Positions 1-13,461 of a stretch of 64,000 nucleotides of DNA are shown here, piece by piece. The notes beneath the pieces are model-generated. The model searched no databases. It worked only from the letters and a program-made list of their open reading frames with translations, and was not told where the DNA came from. Source of the DNA: Viscum album (lineage: Eukaryota; Streptophyta; Magnoliopsida; Santalales; Viscaceae); NCBI GenBank assembly GCA_963277665.1, contig OY728122.1, positions 2,129,348,024-2,129,412,023 on the forward strand, read 5' to 3'. Each line of letters opens with the position of its first letter. Within the stretch, counting starts at the first letter, position 1. Both the position numbers and the translations under genes were made by a program.

Positions 1-840
1 CAAAAGGGAATGTTTATTTCGTACGTATGTGGCGACAACGACTTCTCCGCCACCGTGACCATTATTTGAGTTTTGGCTTCCTCTACAAGCCATACCTTTT
101 TAAAAGAAAAATAAATACCATGTTTTAATATTATTTTATTTTTGTATTGAAAATGGTTTTCATAATTTTTATTATTATATCAATGTGTTGTATTGATATC
201 TTATGATTGAAATGTTGAAATATTATGTTTCCATTATGTATGTTTTATGTGATACGATTATGTTATGGTTCTTGGGACTTATTATGAAGATAGGTGGTTC
301 AGTGATAAAATAAGGGCGGGTGAGCCCGATATAGCTCTCCAATTCATTGGGTAACGCGAAGGAGTTAAACGTTAAGGTTTCTCCGAAGAGATTTAAGGAA
401 TATACTGTGATGGGTATTCCAAACGTAACCAAGAGGGTTACTCCCTACATAAGAATGTTATGAATGCCTCAAGTTACATTTATGTCTTATGATTTCTATG
501 ATTTATTCATGATTTGATGAGGTATGTTAATGTGATTATGTTTTATGGGTAAAGTATGATTTCATTCTTATTTATATATGTACTCATGTTTCCTTTCCAT
601 ATTTTTATATCCCTTATTGATCTTTTTATGCTCATCCCAAGTTTTTGAAATGTTTTTCACTGGTCAAGGGAAAGGTAAATGATGTGATGATAGTGTCAAG
701 GAAGTGTCAATAATGAATCCATGTTATATTTTAAATATGTTTCCGTTGATGGGAAAAATGAGTACTATCTTTTATGTAACCACTTTGTTTAAATGTGGAA
801 TGTAATGCATGTTTTATGATCTAATTCTATAAAACTATAA
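1..840 (+). mobile_element. Fragment of an element-A-family LTR (cut by window start)
   Basis: Bases 1-340 align by eye with the downstream part of element A's LTR (about 12005-12370). Shared stretches include the GTACGTATGTGGCGACA region, the CCGTGACCATTATTTGAG block, the AATGTGTTG-TTGATATCTT block and a CGATATAGCTC block. Weaker similarity continues through 630-680 (a CTCATCCC...TTTTTCACTGG stretch matching A's CTCACCCC...TTTTCCAGG) to about 830. The 5' part lies outside the window. No TSD or PBS is visible. The small open frames here have no recognisable product. Its right limit is uncertain because the sequence changes character between 840 and 900. Confidence 0.6.
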
Positions 841-899
841 CCCTGAAAATATCCTCAACCTATATTCTTGAAATAACTCAAGATTAAGTAATGTTTAAG

Positions 900-1918
900 G
901 ATGTGGCCTTATAAATTGACAGAGTGAGCTTCCTCAGAGACTCTGTGGTATACCTGAGGATATAGGAGGAATTGACTGAGATAACTTCCTCAGAAAGTCT
1001 CTAGACCTTGGGTCTAAGAGGGTTAGACCACGTGAACTTCCTCAGAGAGTCCCTGACTACCCTAGACTATAAGGGGAATTGACCGAGTTTGCTACCCCAG
1101 AGAGTCTCATAAATATTTATGACCAATCCAGAGGGTTAGGCTGAGTGCACTGCCCAGAGGGTTATGGTACATCTTGGATAGGACCAGAGGGGATTACTGC
1201 GAGTACTTCCCATAAGATTTTCTTGCTTGTTGGTTGTTTACTTCACTGCTATTGTTGGTTGTGGATTGATTACTGTTGTGTATCATCCTGCTTTATTGCT
1301 TACTGTTTGCTACCTACTACTTTGCTATTGCTGTTTACTGCTTATTGTACTTTTACCTGCCAAATACTCACTAACTATTAGGCACAGATCTTCGGGTGAA
1401 TGCCTTTTGGGATTTAGTCTCACACCCTGTTTGGGTCATGATTTTGGGCCCAAACAGACTATGTTGATGCAGGTATAGAGAAGGGAAAGCATCCTTTGAC
1501 TTCTGGTACTTGGTTTCATGGAGTAGGAGAGCTTGGGACCAAGCTTTGTCTTACGATGCTGAGGAGCTATTTTATTTTCATTTGGAATTATTTTGGTACT
1601 GTTGTGTTTTCCAGCATTGTGACTTGTTTGGATGCTTTCCGAGATATGTATCATGCATCATTTCATATATACATATGTGCTCCAGTTTGTTGATTTAGTC
1701 TTCCACTGTTTATATTGTTGGTAATTACTGCTTCCACTATTGCATGTTTATTTTTATTCTCCTGTGTACTCTGCCAATGAGGGCATAGTTTCCCCACAAT
1801 CACACCCAAAGACCTCGCTGCTAGTCGGCAGCCTCTTGCGTTTCGGGAAATGCTCTTGAGGCCTTGTGGTTAACCGGATCGGAGCCCTGGTTAGTGGCAT
1901 CCAGGTCGAGACATTACA
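900..1918 (+). mobile_element. 3' end of a different Ty3/gypsy-type LTR (solo or 3' LTR remnant)
   Basis: The segment has the usual organisation of the 3' kilobase of a plant gypsy LTR: a CTCACACCC motif near 1420, a purine-rich GAGAAGGGAAAG stretch near 1477, and an end reading GGTCGAGACATTACA at 1918, comparable to GGTCGGGGCGTTACA at the ends of element A's LTRs. No primer binding site follows position 1918, so it is a 3' LTR or a solo LTR rather than a 5' LTR. It does not align with A, C or E LTRs beyond these motifs. Open frames at 1145-1698 overlap one another and look non-coding. Confidence 0.5.
914..1190 (+). repeat. Imperfect ~52-58 bp tandem repeat (about 5 units)
   Basis: Units begin near 914, 970, 1021, 1076 and 1134. 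Each carries a GACNGAG-like start, then a CCTCAGAGAGTC core (decayed to CCCCAGAGAGTC and GCCCAGAGGGTT in the last two), then a purine-rich end such as ATAGGAGG, AAGAGG or AGAGGG. Such arrays are common in LTR U3/U5 regions. Confidence 0.65.
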
Positions 1919-4900
1919 TTTTCCAAAATACCCTAGGTATATTAAATTCCATTAACTTCTAAAAATTAATTTTTATGAAGTGGTGATAGTAATTCCATTA
2001 TATGTATTCCTAAATTATCAATATTATTAATATCTATAGATTTGATATGAAACTTTACATCAATCAGAAGAAATAAATCCATCGTTTCTTCTAAAAAAAA
2101 TCATTCCCATGTGACATAAGAGAAAAAACACATTCTATCTTTCAAGATACGATAGTCCATTCCATCGATGAGCATAATCCACTTACTATTTTCAGGATTA
2201 AGATTCTATAAAAAGACACCATCTTCATATAACATTCAAAAAATTAAATTTAGGGAAACAGTGGATATGATGACAATTGAAATTTCCCTAGCATGATCAA
2301 CATATCAATAATATGGGATAGGGTCAATCGTTGATATATTTTCATTTCATCTTCCATTCATGTGAAATAAATTTTTTCTCAGGTTAAATAATTATAACAT
2401 TATGGAAAATAAAATAATCACCCATCTATAGGACTAAATGACACTAATTGGTTCACTAATAAACAAAACAAGTTATGTCTTTGTCATGGGTTGGAATAAT
2501 TCCAATACCACATGATCCATAAGAAAACAAAATTTTTTCTAGATACAATAAATTAGTATATACCTTTACACTTGTATGGAACTAGGTTAAATACAAAAAT
2601 TACATTTTCTCTTCTTATCATAAATTAAATAAAACAATTTTGTTTAACATTTAATGATTTCCTAAAATTTTGGTTAAAAATTGGATACAAATTTTCAAAA
2701 TCCATAAAAAAAATCATAAAAAATAAATATTCACTTTCCTAACTAGTATTAGGTAGAATAAAACTTCAAGAAATAATTATGTATGATTCCTCAGTCAGAT
2801 TCCAAATTCTGATTTATCTTTCTGGAAATATAATTCATTCACAATACTACTAAAAAAATTATAAATTGTTTCCTTGTCAGTCTAGAAAACTTGTGATTTG
2901 ATGGATCAACCTGATGACCTAGTATTATATATGAAACTATGATCACATAATTTTTATTGTCCAAAAAATTGTTAGAAAGACATTATCTAGAAACATATTA
3001 TCACTAAGACATAAAATATTCTCCCCCTTGATTCACAATGAAAATTGTTTTGATAAGATTTAGAATATATTGTACCTAATTACTTTTATTAGTGAACCAA
3101 AATATTGAGGGTAGGGAACTTACTTTCCTTACATAACAAATAAATTTTTTAGTTATTTACCTTTTATTAAAATTTTGATCTCAAATTTGGATTCATTAGT
3201 GGTTCTCAAATATTCTTGCATCTTCATAATCCTTCCCATATATACTAAAATATACATCTACATAAAACATTCTAACCATTATTTATTTTAATACCAATTT
3301 TTTTTATAATGTTTTTTCATTAGAATGAAAACGTATCATAATTAAATACATAAAATTATGAATACAACATATGTATGGTGGAAGAAAACTCATTTTGTTG
3401 CTCCATACAATCAATATAAAATAATTAATTCTATGTAAACATAAAAATAAGAAAACATAGATCAATGAAAAACATAATTAATAAATATTATTTCAAATTT
3501 ACTACGTGGGTTGGTTATATTTTTTCAAAAAAAATATGCAACAAAAAAATGGTCTATAAACCCCTTTAATAATAATTTGGTAAAACACTTAAAATAAACC
3601 TTATATTCTTCCTTTATTTAGAACGATGATCTTTCACATGATGATTTAAAATTATCGATGAATTATTAGCATCATCAGGCATATGATTGATTATTCATAT
3701 ACTTACTCTGATTTATTAGTGTCATCACCAGTTAGATGAGTCATCATATGTTTTTTTCATTTGACTTTGGACCTAGTTGAATAATAATTCAACATGATGA
3801 ATATGATTGAATAAAATGTTTATAATCATCATATTGATTAGACTCTATATTTCATACACACAGTGGTCCCAAAAAACTCTAAAATAATAATAATATTTCT
3901 TTCCAACGATGGACCGATATAACACCACATCCTATAGACTAGTTTAATATAAAAAATTATTTCTGTTCCTGATTATGGTACACAAAAAGCACTGACATTC
4001 ACCAATTTCATTCACGGAATATTTTTATCTTACAGATTATTGGTCTAAATAAAAACCATCATAACCATAATATTATATTATAATCTTCATGTCATAGTTT
4101 TAAATTTTTTTATATTTGGTGATCTTGTATTGGTAAACCAAAACTAGAAAACATTGCTCCATAAACATTATTCCTCCAAAAAATCCTATTGGTATTAATA
4201 AAATCCTAAAGACTTTGACAACATAAGGGATGATATATAATCAACTAGTATCCATTTAAAATATTGTATTAAATTATATCCATTCAAAATATTATATCCT
4301 TCCATAAAAACTTCATTCTGATTTCCAAAACATAGACACATTTTATTCCTTTCTCTCATAAGGATTGTATTCCATGGTTCTGAGACACCGTATGATTTAT
4401 GGGATATATGAGAGAAGGAAATAAATTTTTGATTTATAATGTTGAATTTTAGACACTTATATACTTTCACAAACTAATAAATTCATTTTTATAGATACAT
4501 GGTGAGTTTAAAAAACAATTTGTTCAACAAAATATATTTACAATAGAAAATCAAATCCAAGGGAATTTCATAAAAAACAATGTCTAGTTTTCTCATAACA
4601 ATGCATAATTTAATATTTATCATCCAATCACTATTGAATACAATGTAAAGATGTTTTTTTTCTAGAAAAAAAATTAAAATAATAATGACCAGGTTTTTTT
4701 TTCATAAAAAATCCACCTTCAATCAACTTGGTCCTAAAAATTTGAACAATTTTTAGAAAATATGATGAAAATGTAAACAAATATATATTAATAAAAAAAT
4801 CATTAATACTAAACCATGGGATAAATCATTTACACTAACATAATTCATGAATACATTAATTATTCCTAAATAAATAATTATATATTATAAGTTCATCATA

Positions 4901-7900
4901 CAGTATTTGAATGTGGTATAAGAATAAACATTGAATGTCATTTTATTTTGAACAATTATAAACACCTAAAAGTCCAATGTGTATATTAATATGATGTAAT
5001 ATCATCAGTTTATAAATTTATATGAATATATCTAGGTGAATATATCAAATTTTTAACATGTTATAATATTAAAATTTACTCAAATAGTTATTTAAATATG
5101 TTGTCTAGTTAAAAAAAATTTATATACAGAGATTTAATGATTTATCCTATTAATTGGAACTCTATTTTAATAAAATAACACCCACCACATGATGAAATCC
5201 ATACATACAAGTTCAACAAGATCTAAAGAACAATCATTATTTCATTACATCCTAACAAAATGAATAAAAGTGGATTCCATAAATATTACATTATAAGTTA
5301 ATTAACTATAAGAAATGGAAATGGTTTCATACAATCTACAATAAAACATATGAATCATAATCCATCCTAATAAATTGTGTAGATGTTATCATAAGACCAT
5401 ATCCCTATTGAAGTATAAAAATCCTTAAAGGATATATGGATTTTACATGTAACTAGGAATTTAACCATCTCATTCAAAAATGAAAATTAATTTTCATACG
5501 ATGTCCATAAAATATAAAATTTATAAAAATATTTAAATATGTATCGTCATTTAAAATAACAATAAATTATTATAAATTAATATTCAAATAAAAAATTGGT
5601 TGTTTTAGTATAAAAACTCATTCTTGTAATATACATCTAAATTGATCATTATTTTATTATTTAGTCAAAACTAAACAATGAATCATAGGTAAAATATTTT
5701 AAATGGTTCCATTAAATAATTTATAAATAACACCCATTGTTGAAAATATAATATTTCTCATATATTTATTTTTTGATAAAAGAACCATATATCATTTTGA
5801 AAAAAATGAAAATACTTGAGATATAATATATTCTTAGAAATAATAAAAATGATATTATTTTAATAAAATCATTTTCTAGACCATTTTACGAACTACAGAA
5901 AATGAAATTTTAATAATGCCATAAAATTCTATAAGTATCTGATTAAAATTAAATCCAATATGGTTTAAATGAAAATTATTATATTATCTCAATAATGGGA
6001 AACTTTACATATTTCATCTAGAATTTATTGTATATTTTTATTTAAACACATATCTTTGGTCTATTTGGACTTCCTATGTGTTTAAACAATCTCATTATCA
6101 GGTATCATCATCTAAAAACACCATATGCATTTATAGATAGTATTTTGGAAAACATATATAAAAAAGTATAATATATTTATCTTCTAATAATATTTAGGTA
6201 GTCAATGGTCACACTAAATGGATCAATTGATGTTGATAAGAGAGGAGATATGGTGAAATTTTAAACTTGAGGGGAGTGGAATTAAGATAATTTTTCATAT
6301 AGTATAATAAAATAAATTAAATATCAAGGAATATTACACAAAACTAGTTAATGATAGAATATAGGAATAAATAAGGCCGAACATTACTCATCCAATATGA
6401 TTTTGACGTATGTCTAGGCCACATTACCACATAAATGTATAGTTTAATATATTTTCAACCCATTTATCATATATAATAATAATAAATTATTACCACATGT
6501 ACCATTCGTACTGATAAAAAATGATGTTGAACTCATTAATATATTTGAAAATTCCAATTATAAATTTAGAAAACTTTTAATATTAAAATTTTCAATAAGT
6601 GGTTAAAATTCATATAAATATAATTATTCAAAACAAAATGAAATCCTTTTTGGGGAAAACCTTTTTTATTTATAAAAATGAATATATTGTAATTCAATGC
6701 CTAATAATACTCTACATATGAATGTGAATATTTTTTGATGAATAAATATTCAACCTAATTTATTAAAATTAATTATCTATTATAATAACTCAAATTGTAA
6801 TTATAAATTTCCTAAAAACCAATTAAAATTGTTTTCTATAAAGATTTATTGCTTTACCTATTTGTGATTTTATATTCATTTCTAATGAATAGATAATATT
6901 ATAATGAATTATTATAAATTTGATAATATTAAATAAAAATATATTTCATCAATATAAATATTCATTAGTGTATGATACAGGTAATATATAGAGAATTTCA
7001 ATACATTGATAATTTTATCAATTAATATAAAAATTTATTATTTTTCACATTTGTCATTACATACTTCTTTCTTTCTAATGAAGAAAAATACCTTACAAAA
7101 ATGATTTATAAATAAATTGATAATTTTAATTTGATCTATTGTTACCTTCCCACTCAACGGCTAGGAGATAATAGCGTAAATTTTAAAAAAAATATCAATA
7201 ATATATCATAGTTTGTTTAATATAGTTGTTTGTAAGGGATGCAATAAAATATATAAAAATTATATAAATGGAACTAAATACCAACATATAGATCTGTTAT
7301 ATTCTGCTACCTTATAAAAATTATTCCCTCGAAATTCAGTCACATTAATATAACCATCCGATGATAATTCTGACTCATAACATCTAAGAGATCCTAAAAA
7401 TATTCATTTAATTATGATTCCTCTGGAAACACTTATCATGATGAATTTTCATGTTAAATGAATCTGTATCTTTATAATTGATGAGTCAACCAATTGTTAA
7501 ACATAATAATGATGATGATCTATCAATATGACCAATATTTTTATTTAATTATATGGTTTTATTATATACTTTGTGAAGAAATCTATCATTAGATGATGAA
7601 CATTAGATTGGTATGGTAGAATTTACATAATCATGCGTACATTGTCAATATCGAGTAAATAACTATGATGTTCATCTAACTACTCCTTAATAATATTTAA
7701 AATTTATGAGATATGTACTTAATATCAAAATTATTTCATTCCATCAATATCATTTTATAACTTAAAATCCTTTCTCACTATATTCAATAGTTATACATCA
7801 CCCATTAATGACTCTTTACTCATTAAATGGATAGGTAGTTGAAGACATATTTATGAATGATGTGAACTATACCCAATCATATTGTTTTTCATAATCATCT

Positions 7901-9240
7901 TATACGGATCCATTAGTATTGTATATATTTTTGTCCTCATCATAGAAATTTATAAAATTCATTCTATCTTATAGATTCTTCCACATTGTTTACCTTCCAA
8001 GGGTGGAAGTGTATTGTGTAGAAATAATCCATAATCAACTCTAATAGTATCATTTAGTGAATATTTATCTATTAATATGTGAATATATATGCATAAATCA
8101 TTTATGATTTGTATACATACCACAACCCAAAATAAAAATATAATTATACAAAATTATTATTATATAGTATCTCCTTAACCATTTGAGATAAATACAAATT
8201 ATGAAGACATAGTCTAACACCTATATAGTAATACCATCCAATTAAATGTTAAAATTAATTATAAAATTTAAATATGATCATATACTAATTTTGGCCAATG
8301 AATGTGATTCATATATTCAAAAAATATTTTTGGAACTGATTTATATAACAATAGTTTTTACTATTAATGACATAAATGTAATATAAATAAAATGAAATAA
8401 CACATTCTAGTGATCATTCCTACGAATTCAAAAAATAAATACCCAACTGTAGAGTGAATGATAATTGTGTATTCATTATAAAAATCTACCATATCAAATG
8501 ACATACCACATGTATATCATTTATTCCTTATTATATGAGTTATTACGTATACTAAAGCATTGACTAATAAAATGGATTTGTTCCTCACCTATAAGACATT
8601 CAACTATTATTGGAATCTAATTTGAATAATTATATAAATCCCTATTGCACTTAATTCATTCATTGTTATTATTTTTAATTTTCCATTATTTTCTAAATAT
8701 GAATTATCTTTTAGTTCTACAAATACACATCCAGGGGTACTTCCTCCCTTAGTCATAAATTGATGAGTATTGAATAATATTTTAACAATAATATTCATCA
8801 AATGAACTCCCATAAAAATAATTTTTCATTTATAATAAAGGTGTTTTTTGAGACTCACCTCATATCCATTTTGAAATCATATATATAAATAGTTGTATTG
8901 GAAAATATATAAGAGTCATTAATATAACATCATTTCCAACAGGTATCTCATAATGTAAAAAAATCTTCTTCACAACCGTTTTTAACATGGATAATTTTAG
9001 TTATATCCATATATTAAAAATATATTAGTATGATTACCATGAACCAGTAATGAGATTTTGACACTATATGATTCATAAAATAACTTTTATAAAGTACAAA
9101 ATTATGAAACCGCCATTAAAAAGATAAAAACTAAAGAAAATATCATATCACTATGGTAGATTATAGGTTGTAATAGATGATATCAACACATTCGTCAAAT
9201 TGGATTCAAATGAGAATGTGACCTAAATATTTAAGATCCT
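1919..9240. other. AT-rich DNA without recognisable gene
   Basis: About 7.3 kb of strongly AT-rich sequence. The longest open frames (4195-4470 and 8607-8813, both minus) show no known motif and no codon structure that sets them apart from chance. A purine-rich tract on the minus strand at 3003-3017 resembles a retrotransposon polypurine tract, so decayed elements may be present, but I could not confirm any coding domain. Confidence 0.6.
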
Positions 9241-9245
9241 ATATG
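9241..9245 (+). repeat. Target-site duplication of element A (left copy, ATATG)
   Basis: ATATG directly precedes the 5' LTR start at 9246 and is found again directly after the 3' LTR at 19290-19294. Five bases is the usual duplication made by Ty3/gypsy integrase. Confidence 0.9.
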
Positions 9246-10614
9246 TGTAAATCCTCGAGATTCCACGATACGCTTCTCATTCAATAATTCAATAGCTTGC
9301 ATTGTACGCAACTTCGAGTTCTAACACACCGTGACTAATCAAAGTAGCTGTGATGAATAGTAATACCCACTTTATAATATTATAGAAATTTTATATTTCA
9401 AAATGGACTTCATTTTTGTATTCGTAATATTGAAATTATCCTAAGATGAATTTTTTGTAATTTTCTGAGAACTTCCATTTTTTTATGAATAGTGAAGAAT
9501 GCTTAAAAACAACTTTTTTAATAAAAATACTTTATAGTGATAAATTATACTATTGAGTGGTTTTAATGTATAATTATAATATATTTTTACCATTTTATCC
9601 AATGGTGTTCATTAGAATTATTTTCACTTTGAAATTGGATATAAACAATTGTCAATCTTTTGATATATATTGTTTCTTAAAAACACGCTATTTGTTGTGA
9701 CAACAGGAATTGATTATGAAATTAATTAATGCAACTTATATTTTTGTAATTTCATAAAATAGACATCATTTTAGAATTTGGAATATCAATTATATCTTAG
9801 GGTGAAATTTTGGCATTGCTCTAAAAAACTTCAATTTTTGATGAATAGTGAAACCACTAAGTGGTAGTTAAAAAACTGATTTTTTGTTTAAATGAAACAT
9901 TACCACTTCTGTGATTTGATTTTCAAAAATCCGACATACATTGTTTTCATTAGGAAGTAAAATGTGGTTCAATGGGATTAAAATAATTTTTTGGTGAATA
10001 GTAACTTTTACGTTTAATTAATCGCAATTAAAGGTAATTAGTGAAATTTAAGGTAAAAATGATATTATAAAAATATTAAAATACCTTTACACTTGTACTA
10101 CCCCTATTGGATGTGTCATGGACGACCAAGACAATCCATGGGTCAACTTGGGGACCCCATGGAGCCACTTTGGTAAGAAAATGACATAAATAACTTTTTA
10201 TTTAAAGTTAAAATAAAAATGTCACAAACATAAGTTGTTTTACTAAAACAATTTATAAATGGGGTTATACAAGTCACTTTTTTGACTATAAATATTCATT
10301 AGAAATATAAAACTATTTAATACATCATTATATTTTTTTATTATTTTTAGACATTAAATAAATTAAATTAGTTATGACACCATGATGATGCAGCGATTAC
10401 CTCATTAGTTAATGATTTTAATAAAATGGAAGGATAATGTAAACTCTAAGAATTACATTTGTCCAAATCCTATTGGATAAGAATATTTAGAACCCTTATC
10501 ACCTTAGTCTCGAATTATATAAGTGTGGGACCTTTAGAATCCGAAAATCATTGTATAATAAAGTAACATTTTATTACTTTCCAAGAGTGCCCCTCCTCTC
10601 CACTTATAAAAGGC

Positions 10615-10622
10615 CCCCACCA
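10615..10622 (+). promoter_or_regulatory. TATA box of element A 5' LTR promoter
   Basis: TATAAAAG followed by a GGCCCCCACC stretch and pyrimidine-rich sequence. The same box occurs in the 3' LTR at 16928-16935. Transcription would begin about 30 bases downstream, near 10645-10655. Confidence 0.7.
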
Positions 10623-11668
10623 CTACCACCTTAATCACACTTTAAAAGCCTTTTGACTTGGCCAAACTCTACCAAACTACTCTCCCAAATTCCCTCCCTT
10701 ACTCCTAGAAGACTCACCTTTGGAAAAAGTCTTCCCAAGGAAGCCTTTGGCTCAAATCAAAAAGAGTTACCCGATTTTAAGGTAATGTCTTCTCTAATGT
10801 TGTTTTGTTTTATTTTGCTTCTCCAACCCCTTAAACTCTTTTTATTCCTTTATTTTATAACAACACAAGTATAGTAAATATACTAGTATGTTTTTATAAT
10901 GAGTATTCGAGCTACACTTACACACACTTAAATCTAATGGTTAAAGAACATACGGTTTCTGTGGATGGCGAATTTCTGCCTCACGAAATGATGATTGTTC
11001 AACACTCACATAACACCTTAAAATGTGGCCATTAAGATGTCACTATATTTATATATGATATATAATATGTTTATGTTTTACTTAAGCTTCTTTATTTTTC
11101 ATTTATGGCATACCTTTATGATTTCCATTATGGGTAAACGCGATAATTTCATTTTAGGAAGTGCGGACTACGGCCCCCTCAAAGTGATTTGAATTGTTAA
11201 TGCCATATGTGGGATGTATAAATGATGGATTAAATGATATTATATATGATATTATACTGTAATTATAATATACCTTTATATCATTATGATTTCATTAAAT
11301 ACAAAATAGAAATGAAAGTAGCGTTCATGCGTACGTACGACTTACCGTCTCCATGAACGGTGCATTTCATTTCTTACCTCTAAATGTTATGGAATATTAT
11401 AAATTCATGTATATACATGATATATATGAGGTATATGATATCTATATCATGAATATAATTCTGGATATAATGGATATTTCACCACATGAACAACTTGTAA
11501 TTATAAGAAGTTTATTTTTGACTCAAGTACCAAAGATCAACAAAATGACCGTTATTAACTTAAATAAATAAATAATGTTCATAACATGGTAATAATTGAT
11601 ATAAAAGGAATAAAAAACTTGAAAAAGGTTCTTAATTAATTATAAATTAACTATATTTTATTATTCAG

Positions 11669-11705
11669 GGGGTTAAAGAACGGTCGATTCAAGATAGGAC
11701 GCAAG
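11669..11705 (+). other. Putative 37-nt mini-exon inside the LTR of element A
   Basis: A pyrimidine/T-rich stretch ending TTATTCAG precedes it (acceptor AG at 11667-11668) and CAAG/GTAAGG follows (donor GT at 11706-11707). The 3' LTR has the same arrangement and the same length at 17992-18028. An upstream donor-like TTTTAAG/GTAATG lies at 10781/10782 and a downstream acceptor-like ATTTTCCAG/GATG at 12727/12728. Splicing is inferred, not shown. Confidence 0.35.
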
Positions 11706-12969
11706 GTAAGGGAACTTCTTAACCCAATTTCGATTCATTGGGTTAATCTCCTACTTTCAAATTATGTCAGGATATTATTATATCCTATCTTGTATTTCTT
11801 ACTTTCATTATGCGTACTTATAGTGAATACACATAATAGTTCTATTTTATTTAAAAAATTATCTTTTTAAGGGACTTCGTCTCAATCGCCATTCATTGAG
11901 GCATAATTTGGTTTATACAAAAATTTCTTTTATACGGTGTATAAAACCCTTTGACTTTTACATTTATTCAAAAGGAATCTTTTTATATGAAGCGTTTTAC
12001 TAAACGAAAAAAAGGAATGTTTTTCTTGTCATACGTATGTGGCGACATTGACTTCTCAGCAACCGTGACCATTATTTGAGTTTCGTCTTCCCCTACAAGC
12101 CATAACTTTTTTTAAATGAAAAATAAAAACCAAGTTTTAACTTTCATTTATTTTTGTATCAAAAATGGTTTTGATAATGTTTTAATATATCAATGTGTTG
12201 TGTTGATATCTTGTGATTGAAATGTGGAAATGTTATGTTTACTTTATGCATGTTTTATGTCATACAATTATGTTATGGTTTATGATATGTTTAAACCTGT
12301 TCATATGAGGAATGCATTGGACTTAATAAGTGACGGGTGGAGCTCGATATAGCTCCTCGATGCATCGGTAGGTCTCATGAGACAAACTAGTGTCTTGGCA
12401 CGAGGCCTTGACAAAATCATAGTGTAGACTTGGTATGAGGCCTTGGCTACGTGGTTATGATAGTCTGGAATTATGCATTCCATCATTAGGAAAGTGGTTA
12501 TTGATATTTCATGTGATTATTCGACTAGTAGAATATCCATGTGATTAAGTAAATGGCATTATTTCATTTTACTTTTGCCATATTATTCTAAAGTTCATGT
12601 TTAAAAGGCTTTTGTTTTAGTTATACATTTCCTTAAATGTTAATTTTTATTTATAAAGGCTTCCGCTATATTATTATCCTTACGAATCATCTAAGCTCAC
12701 CCCTTTCAATGTTTTAATATTTTCCAGGATGTGAAGAAGTATTATATGAATGACCTGCAGGGATAGTCAAAAGAGGATATGAGTGTGGACTATGGAGACT
12801 TTGTTATTTTAGTTTTTCACTTTATGATGTAATGTAACATTTATTAATGTATCTAGTGTTTCCAAGGCTAGTAAACTAATCAGTCTTTCGAGACTTGATC
12901 TTTTGTAATCATGCCAATGTTACGAATTAATGCACTGACTCTGGGTAACTAGGGTCGGGGCGTTACAGT

Positions 12970-12981
12970 TGGTATCAGAGG
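12970..12981 (+). other. Primer binding site of element A (initiator tRNA-Met type)
   Basis: TGGTATCAGAGG begins two bases after the LTR end at 12967. It matches the 3' end of plant initiator tRNA-Met (TGGTATCAGAGC) at 11 of 12 positions. Confidence 0.9.
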
Positions 12982-13461
12982 AAGTTTAGTACTAACCTTG
13001 GAAGCTATATTTAGATAAACACTGATTATAGCACATAGCCCAAAGATAGAATTTGAGGATTAGTATAGAAGAAATTCCTATAATTTTGTTGTTGTAGAGA
13101 TTTTGTGAGTTTTCTGAGCAATACATCCATGTCTGGATACAAGTAGGTAGAGGTGGCTCTGGCACAGATGTACCTAGGGGTAAAACCCGAAAACACCGCT
13201 TTGATCTAGACTCGTACGTGAACTGGTGAACGACAACGGGCCTTGCTGCACTCTTGGCCACGACACTCCTGGGGGATATGCTTAGGATAATTCTCAATTT
13301 CTTTAAAAACCACTATGAAGGGTTATGAGTATATACTTCCTCAAAGAAAACATTTTTAAGGATTATATCCATAAATAGTTAAATTTATGTTAAGTATTTT
13401 ACAAGTATGGAATTATGTATTTTGATTCATAAACTAATCTAGTTTATGCCATTGTTTAGAA
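12982..13461 (+). other. Untranslated leader of element A
   Basis: About 480 bp between primer site and gag start. No long sense open frame. A 101-codon minus-strand frame (12992-13297) overlaps the leader but has no recognisable product and begins beside the primer site, so I treat it as chance. Confidence 0.6.

Larger units (their letters stand above)
9246..12967 (+). repeat. 5' LTR of element A (3722 bp)
   Basis: Starts TGTAAATCC (the 3' LTR has TGTAACACCC) and ends GGTCGGGGCGTTACA. A TATA box at 10615-10622 divides a U3 of about 1.4 kb from an R-U5 part of about 2.3 kb. The LTR holds several small open frames (10653-10874, 11353-11571, 12301-12486 minus) that are similar in both LTRs simply because the LTRs are copies; none encodes a known domain. 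Splice-like signals at 10782, 11668/11706 and 12727 are listed separately. Confidence 0.92.

Noticed and set aside
1145..1698. Cluster of short open frames rich in Cys, Leu and Tyr
   Set aside because: Mutually overlapping frames in both directions within an LTR remnant; composition reflects T-rich DNA.
4195..4470. 91-codon minus-strand frame in the AT-rich region
   Set aside because: Isolated, no recognisable motif, no neighbouring exons or promoter that I can support.
9160..9200. GATGATATC-containing stretch resembling an RT active-site codon run
   Set aside because: No flanking RT blocks could be read in any frame; such words are common in AT-rich DNA.
12992..13297. 101-codon minus-strand frame next to element A's primer site
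   Set aside because: Antisense to the leader, no domain, no equivalent seen in other elements.
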